Below are positions 5,942 to 10,048 of a stretch of 10,048 nt of DNA, piece after piece. The notes below the pieces were generated by a model, which saw nothing but the letters and a program-made list of their open reading frames with translations, did not search any database and was not told the origin of the DNA. The DNA is from Candidatus Thalassarchaeaceae archaeon (GTDB lineage Archaea; Thermoplasmatota; Poseidoniia; Poseidoniales; Thalassarchaeaceae): positions 1-10,048 of the forward strand of contig JASMAJ010000021.1 in assembly GCA_030754395.1 (NCBI GenBank), in the 5' to 3' direction. Each line of letters opens with the position of its first letter. Positions within the stretch are counted from its first letter, which is position 1. Both the position numbers and the translations under genes were made by a program.

Positions 5942-5970
5942 GTTATTACATATTTAAGAAATGTTATTAA
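5942..5970. promoter_or_regulatory. Candidate operator dyad between ZIP and NikR-like genes
   Basis: GTTATTACAT (5942-5951) and ATGTTATTAA (5961-5970) form an imperfect inverted repeat (7 of 10 matches, with perfect inner ACAT/ATGT) centred on the ZIP TATA box. GTTATTA also recurs as a direct repeat with 21-bp spacing (5942 and 5963), about two helix turns. It is not the GTATGA-type operator of E. coli NikR. A regulator bound here would block the TATA element; that NikR-like protein is the binder is inferred from neighbourhood. Confidence 0.4.
5951..5958 (-). promoter_or_regulatory. TATA box of the ZIP transporter gene
   Basis: On the minus strand CTTAAATA, a good match to the archaeal TATA consensus, lies at -31 to -24 relative to ATG 5927. 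This predicts a leaderless mRNA starting at or next to that ATG and argues against the TTG at 5939, which would be only about 12 bp from the box. Confidence 0.6.
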
Positions 5971-5991
5971 TTGAGAGTATGTAGCCGTGCT

Positions 5992-6417
5992 ATGAGCCGT
6001 GTTCTTTCATTCAGCACAGACAAGGAATTTGCCAATAGATTGGGGCGTCTTATCGAGCAAAGTGGATACAATAATCGCAGTATGTTTCTCAGGGATGCTA
6101 GTATTCACTTTGCTGAGGCAACTCTTCGAGGAGATTTGGATACTATGAGAGATGGAGTCGACATTGAGGGGACTACTGTGATTTATTATCAGCACAATGT
6201 TGAACATAAGCTCTCAGAATTGAGACATTCCGATTCAATTACTGTCTCATCATACCATCATAACTGTCTCACATCTAGTCACACATGTGTAGATACTATG
6301 CAAATTAAAGGGAGTTCGGAAGCCATACGTGAAATGGTTGAGAAACTGAAGAATACGAAGGACGTCGACAGAGTAGAGTTCGTTGTAGCCCCATTCCGTG
6401 AAGCTGGATGTTGTTGA
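5992..6417 (+). CDS. NikR-like metal-responsive ribbon-helix-helix regulator
   Basis: 141 residues from ATG 5992. The N-terminal ribbon-helix-helix domain (1-45) has RVLSFSTDKEFANRLGRLIE and then GYNNRSMFLRD (25-35), nearly the NikR motif GYxNRSEAIRD that sets the DNA-binding helix. A C-terminal ACT-like domain (about 58-135) senses metal and makes the tetramer. E. coli NikR binds Ni through H76, H87, H89 and C95. By hand alignment H79 and H90 keep the 11-residue spacing of H76 and H87, but the H89 position is C92, and the last Cys (C99) is one residue further away. H89 and H97 are extra His residues, and the protein ends in CC. The metal may therefore not be nickel. A TTG start at 5971 is open but lacks family support; TTATTAAT at 5964-5971 could be a TATA element for a leaderless start at 5992. 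It is divergent from the ZIP gene, its likely target, and convergent with purH. Confidence 0.85.
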   Translation: MSRVLSFSTDKEFANRLGRLIEQSGYNNRSMFLRDASIHFAEATLRGDLDTMRDGVDIEGTTVIYYQHNVEHKLSELRHSDSITVSSYHHNCLTSSHTCVDTMQIKGSSEAIREMVEKLKNTKDVDRVEFVVAPFREAGCC

Positions 6418-6425
6418 TTCTTAAT

Positions 6426-8036
6426 TCAATGAAGGAAGAGGCGCTGACCTGTGAATATCATAGCAATTCCATGCTCATCCGCAGCATCGATACATTCCTG
6501 ATCTCGCATTGACCCACCTGGTTGCACTACGGTTGTAACGCCAATCTCGTGTGCGGTATCTATTCCGTCTCTGAATGGGAAGAATGCATCTGACACCATC
6601 ATTGAACCTGCTGCTCTCTCGCCCGCTCTACGCGCTGCGATTCGAACTGCTTCAACTCGGCTTGTCTGCCCAGGGCCAACTCCCACAGTAGCGAATCCGG
6701 AATCGGTTTGAGCAACTAGAACAATTGAGTTTGATTTCACTTCACTAAGTACAGTCGAGCCAAAGCGAGCAAGAGCCACTAACTCAGCATCCGCATCAGC
6801 CTTGGTTACGCACTTGACAGAAGGCCAATCTACAGAGGGAGGGCCTTGCACTTGTGCCACCCAACCGCCATCTAACTGACGGATTCTAACCTCATCCTCA
6901 CGAGGTGTGAAGTCTTCTAGAGTTAACATTCGACGATTCTTTTTCTCTGATAGGATTTCAAGCGCCTCATCGTCAAATCCGGGTGCTACTATGCACTCAA
7001 GGAAATGACCTCCTATTGCCTCAGCAGTCTCTTTTTGCACAACATCAGTGAATGCAATTACACAACCAAAAGCAGATTCAGGATCACTCGCCAAAGCATT
7101 CTGCCATGCACCAACTTGGGTGGCATCTATTGCTGCTCCACATGGATTGGTGTGCTTGATAACAACACATCCATGTGAGTATTTTTCATCTAAATCTCGT
7201 AACAATCCACGTGCTATGCGAAGAGCGCCGTCAAGGTCTAGATAATTGTTGAAGGAGAGTGCTTTGCCACCATGCTGTACTGCAGAAGCCAATCCGGCTG
7301 GGCCAGTTGCATTGGCTGCAGGATAGAAAGCGGCTGGTTGGTGGGGATTCTCGCCATATCGCAACTCGGTGCCTACTTCACTAGCAACATGGATACGGGA
7401 TGGGATTGATGGTGAATTGAATCTCATTTCTAACTCGCTAGATACTGCTGCATCGTAGGCGGCTGTTCTCTGGAATGCTTCGAGGGCTAATTGCTTGCGG
7501 TGTTCAAGGCTGACTCCTGAAGGGCTTCCTTGTGAAGATGCTAGGGCCTCAATAACTGCTGAATATTGATCTGTGGACGTGAGTACTAAGCAATCCTTGT
7601 GATTTTTCGCCGCTGAGCGAATCATAGTTGGCCCGCCTATATCAATCATCTCAATTAATTCAGCATCTGGAGCGGGTGGGTCCTTGGCAGCAACTGACTC
7701 GAATGGATAGAGGTTGACGCAAACTAAGTCAACGGTGCGATACCCTAGTTCTGCGAGCATTTCCATATCGTCATCGCGTTCGCGTCTAACCAGTATTCCA
7801 CCATGCACAGCAGGGTGTAGTGTTTTGACTCGCCCATCAAAACACTCGGGGTGCCCTGTCGCTTCACTGACATCGATTACCGATAGCCCGGCTTCCCTCA
7901 ATTTACGAGAGGTCCCGCCAGTCGAAAGTAACTCCCAACCTAAGTCGCTGAGAGCCTGTCCAAGTTCGACAATGCCGTCCTTGTGGAAGACGCTCAACAA
8001 GGCGCGAGGCGCTGTCATAACTCGGCGTGGTGGCAT
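6426..8036 (-). CDS. purH: Bifunctional AICAR transformylase / IMP cyclohydrolase
   Basis: 536 residues, full length for the family (about 510-530). PurH carries out the last two steps of IMP synthesis: formylation of AICAR with 10-formyltetrahydrofolate, then ring closure. The N-terminal cyclohydrolase domain (about 9-150) has LLSTGGTSRKL (36-46) and KTLHPAVHGGIL (71-82). The transformylase domain has LRYGENPHQ (225-233), the catalytic Lys-His in IKHTNPCGAA (293-302, K294 and H295), DPESAFG (318-324), GPGQTSRVEA (454-463), SDAFFPFRDG (482-491), and the closing PGGSMRD...FTGQRLFLH. All key motifs are intact. Many archaea use the formate-dependent PurP and PurO instead, so this bacterial-type enzyme suggests old lateral acquisition. 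The start could also be ATG 8018, which gives a more usual N-terminus (MTAPRALLSVF). It lies 29 bp downstream of the thermosome gene on the same strand and is probably co-transcribed. Confidence 0.97.
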   Translation of the reverse strand: MPPRRVMTAPRALLSVFHKDGIVELGQALSDLGWELLSTGGTSRKLREAGLSVIDVSEATGHPECFDGRVKTLHPAVHGGILVRRERDDDMEMLAELGYRTVDLVCVNLYPFESVAAKDPPAPDAELIEMIDIGGPTMIRSAAKNHKDCLVLTSTDQYSAVIEALASSQGSPSGVSLEHRKQLALEAFQRTAAYDAAVSSELEMRFNSPSIPSRIHVASEVGTELRYGENPHQPAAFYPAANATGPAGLASAVQHGGKALSFNNYLDLDGALRIARGLLRDLDEKYSHGCVVIKHTNPCGAAIDATQVGAWQNALASDPESAFGCVIAFTDVVQKETAEAIGGHFLECIVAPGFDDEALEILSEKKNRRMLTLEDFTPREDEVRIRQLDGGWVAQVQGPPSVDWPSVKCVTKADADAELVALARFGSTVLSEVKSNSIVLVAQTDSGFATVGVGPGQTSRVEAVRIAARRAGERAAGSMMVSDAFFPFRDGIDTAHEIGVTTVVQPGGSMRDQECIDAADEHGIAMIFTGQRLFLH

Positions 8037-8065
8037 CGGGTTTGAAGTGTTCGTGGGCAGCGATT

Positions 8066-9640
8066 TCAGTCGCCTCTAGCACTGATGACTTGGTCAATGC
8101 GTAACATGCTCATCGATGTCTCGGTGGCTGACTCAAGTCCATCCTCGATTACTGCACGAGGATGCCATACTCCTGAAACATCACCAACTTCTCCATCGGC
8201 TCGGATTCCAATTGGAGTCGTAGAGCCTTCTCGTGCTGCTGTTCGCATCTCGAGTACGGAGTCGAGGATGTCCTTTCCTGCATTGGCAGCTAGAGTAGCA
8301 GGGATTGTTTCCATAGCACGGGCGAATGCATCCATTGCTAATCGCGCCCGCCCCGATTCTGATTCGCTGGCTTCTCTTACGGCCTGAGCGATTCGTGTAT
8401 GACTAGCACCGCCACCGGGGAGTAATTCTCCAGTTTCATGGGCTAAACTTGTTGCTCTAAGGGCATCATGAAGGCCCCTAATTATCTCTTCAGTAGCGGT
8501 TTCTCCAGCTCCACCTATTGCGAGTGTGACTACACCAGGATTAGTACAATCATCGATGGTGATTATGTCTTCAACTTGATCTGTGGCTTGCCTTTTCTCC
8601 CAATGCACACTTCCTGCCACACCAAGGTCGCTAGAATCCACATCTAGGATTGAGTCGATTATTGTCGCGCCTGTTGCCTCGGCCGCATTATGTAATTCTG
8701 ATTCATTGAGTTCGGGAATTGCAAGTATACCTTCATCGGCCAAATCATGAAGGATGTCGCGGTCAATCTCTCCTCCACAGAGTATCAACTTCGCGCCCGA
8801 TGTGATCAGTGCTTGTGCAATTTCTTCCTTGCGTGATTGTTCGGCCTCAACAAATCCATCAAGGTTCTCGGCAGAAGTAATTTGGATTTCTACTGAGCGA
8901 GTCATCTTACGTATCTTGATATCACTGCCTATGACTGCGGTAGGTGCATTGTTGATGTTATTGGGGAATGTGTCCATCAATACCCTACGACGGATGACTA
9001 TTCCGCGCACTAAGCGGCTATCTCTTAGCCCGCCTGAGCCTAATTTGAACATAGCAACGTGTTCGGCACTAGGTGCTTCTACTGAGTTTTGGACGGCATT
9101 AAGAGCGTCTCTAACAAGAGGTGCGAATACGTCGATTGCTGCTTCAGCCCCTTTTCCTGTTAATGCGGTATTTGCAACACCTAACAAACGCTCATCATCC
9201 AAAGCAACAGAATCAGAGTCCATCTGGGACAATGCAACACCCATCGCCTTTCGATATCCATCTACGAGAGTAAGAGGGTGCAATCCCTTCGAGAGTAAGG
9301 TGTTGGCCTCTTCTAGTAATGAACCGCAAAGAAGCATTGTTGTGGTGACGCCATCACCACAGGCTTCTTCCTGAGAATTACCCATTGAAACCATCATCTT
9401 AGCTGCTGGGTGCTTGACCATTAACTCAGCAACAATCTTCGCTCCATCATTGGTAACTGCTGTTGAACCATCGGTTTTGTAGAGCATTTTGTCTAATCCT
9501 CTAGGACCATAAGTTGGCTTGAGTAGATCGGAAAATACGCGGGCTGCGACGATGAGTTTCTCCTGAACAGCAGTACCGCTGGTGATACTTGTGGATTCGC
9601 TGACCACGACCACCGGAGGCTTGCCTTCACCCTCGCTCAT
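8066..9640 (-). CDS. ths: Thermosome (group II chaperonin) subunit
   Basis: 524 residues from ATG 9640; archaeal subunits are about 540-550. The protein forms the closed double-ring ATP-driven folding chamber in the cytoplasm. Equatorial-domain motifs: TYGPRGLDKML (43-53), VTNDGAKI (62-69), and the nucleotide loop GDGVTTT (95-101). Then come TALTGKGAE (158-166), the apical substrate/lid region (about 190-350), the catalytic Asp in GLHDAL (389-394, D392), LLPGGGA (406-412), and LRIDQVI near the C-terminus. The loop normally reads GDGTTT, so a Thr-to-Val change sits at V98. The tail ends SARGD rather than the Gly/Met-rich tail of many thermosomes. Overall identity to typical subunits looks modest, so this may be a divergent paralogue. 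A GTG start at 9694 would add 18 atypical residues and overlap the upstream gene, so 9640 is preferred. AATTAGTAAT (9681-9690, minus) is a weak TATA candidate. Confidence 0.95.
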   Translation of the reverse strand: MSEGEGKPPVVVVSESTSITSGTAVQEKLIVAARVFSDLLKPTYGPRGLDKMLYKTDGSTAVTNDGAKIVAELMVKHPAAKMMVSMGNSQEEACGDGVTTTMLLCGSLLEEANTLLSKGLHPLTLVDGYRKAMGVALSQMDSDSVALDDERLLGVANTALTGKGAEAAIDVFAPLVRDALNAVQNSVEAPSAEHVAMFKLGSGGLRDSRLVRGIVIRRRVLMDTFPNNINNAPTAVIGSDIKIRKMTRSVEIQITSAENLDGFVEAEQSRKEEIAQALITSGAKLILCGGEIDRDILHDLADEGILAIPELNESELHNAAEATGATIIDSILDVDSSDLGVAGSVHWEKRQATDQVEDIITIDDCTNPGVVTLAIGGAGETATEEIIRGLHDALRATSLAHETGELLPGGGASHTRIAQAVREASESESGRARLAMDAFARAMETIPATLAANAGKDILDSVLEMRTAAREGSTTPIGIRADGEVGDVSGVWHPRAVIEDGLESATETSMSMLRIDQVISARGD

Positions 9641-9684
9641 CGGCTCGCCGACCAATGAGGGCGTCAAGAACCCTTGCGAGATTA

Positions 9685-10048
9685 CTAATTCCACCAGTTG
9701 CCATCAGATTCCAGAGATGGATGGTTTTCAGGAATCTCTCTCCAGCTCTTCAAATCCACCACATAGACAGTATTCCTAGTCTCGACCAAGGTCGTACCGT
9801 GCTCGTCGAATTCCATCCCTAGTATACTCGAGGTCTTGACTCTTTGATTTCCAAGTTTTGGATGATTTGTGACATTGCCCTTCAACCTTCCATCGATTAT
9901 CTTAGCATCACTCATGGAGACTACTGCCTTGTTATTGAGAGGAGGATTGTCTAGCTCGGCTGAATGTGATTCTTGGGTCTTCGAGAATCTCTTACTTAAT
10001 TCTTGAATGGTAAATCCTATGACCCAGAATACAATGAAGGCATGAAGG
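9685..10048 (-). CDS. C-terminal part of a membrane-anchored protein (cut by right edge)
   Basis: The minus-strand frame ending at a TAG (9685-9687) has no stop all the way to the right edge, giving at least 120 residues. A start at ATG 9915 would give only 76 residues, but it has no ribosome site or TATA box at the right place. The upstream in-frame sequence reads as real protein, including a membrane helix (HAFIVFWVIGFTIQELSKRF) at the window edge. So the gene most likely starts outside the window. After the helix comes a polar linker rich in Ser, Asn and Pro. Then comes a small domain: SSILGMEFDEHGTTLVETRN, followed by TVYVVDLKSWREIP, which looks like beta strands. It ends in GNWWN. I do not recognise the family. 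It is upstream of and co-oriented with the thermosome gene (44 bp gap). Confidence 0.7.
   Translation of the reverse strand, partial: LHAFIVFWVIGFTIQELSKRFSKTQESHSAELDNPPLNNKAVVSMSDAKIIDGRLKGNVTNHPKLGNQRVKTSSILGMEFDEHGTTLVETRNTVYVVDLKSWREIPENHPSLESDGNWWN

Noticed and set aside
6405..6440. AT-rich dyad (TTGA...TCAA) between nikR-like and purH stops as a terminator
   Set aside because: Only 4-bp arms are perfect; too weak to call.
8754..9374. 206-codon plus-strand frame antisense to the thermosome gene
   Set aside because: Antisense of a well-conserved chaperonin; no motif and no start signal.
10034..10048. ATGAAGG direct repeat at the right edge
   Set aside because: Two 7-bp copies 1 bp apart inside a coding frame; most simply explained by codon coincidence.

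Overview
The window looks like chromosomal DNA of a free-living archaeon, most plausibly a marine Thermoplasmatota-type euryarchaeon (Marine Group II / Poseidoniales or a relative). The evidence is an archaeal-type DnaG primase and a group II chaperonin (thermosome), TATA-like boxes about 25-30 nt upstream of start codons with no leader, dense packing with overlapping genes, and bacterial-style purine enzymes mixed with archaeal information genes. The lineage is an inference from gene content; the archaeal assignment is firm. I see no tRNA, rRNA, CRISPR array, insertion sequence or phage gene.

Layout from left to right. Positions 1-167 (minus) hold the first 55 codons of a small membrane-anchored protein cut by the left edge. 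dnaG follows on minus (278-1444). A 231-bp gap (1445-1675) separates dnaG from a divergent gene set and is packed with short perfect inverted repeats that can fold into one closed RNA-like domain. On plus, 1676-3604 is a tight four-gene cluster: a TerB-like protein, an all-helical unknown, a small helical unknown, and a MobA-type nucleotidyltransferase. purN (minus, 3596-4231) converges on mobA with overlapping stops. A DUF454/YbaN membrane protein (plus, 4331-4768) converges on a ZIP metal transporter (minus, 4770-5927), with a shared inverted repeat over both stop codons. A NikR-like metal regulator (plus, 5992-6417) is divergent from the ZIP gene and separated by only 64 bp. It converges on purH (minus, 6426-8036), which lies downstream of a thermosome gene (minus, 8066-9640). 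The right edge (9685-10048, minus) is the C-terminal part of another membrane protein whose frame continues out of the window.

How the genes fit together. purN and purH are the two 10-formyltetrahydrofolate-dependent formyl transfer steps of purine synthesis, so this archaeon appears to use a bacterial-style folate route. The NikR-like regulator and ZIP9-like transporter form a probable metal-homeostasis pair: the shared promoter carries an imperfect dyad centred on the transporter's TATA box, the regulator has an altered metal-ligand set (Cys where NikR has His), and the transporter has a duplicated acidic/His loop. This pair is the most interesting system in the window, followed by the structured dnaG upstream region and the uncharacterised TerB-containing cluster.
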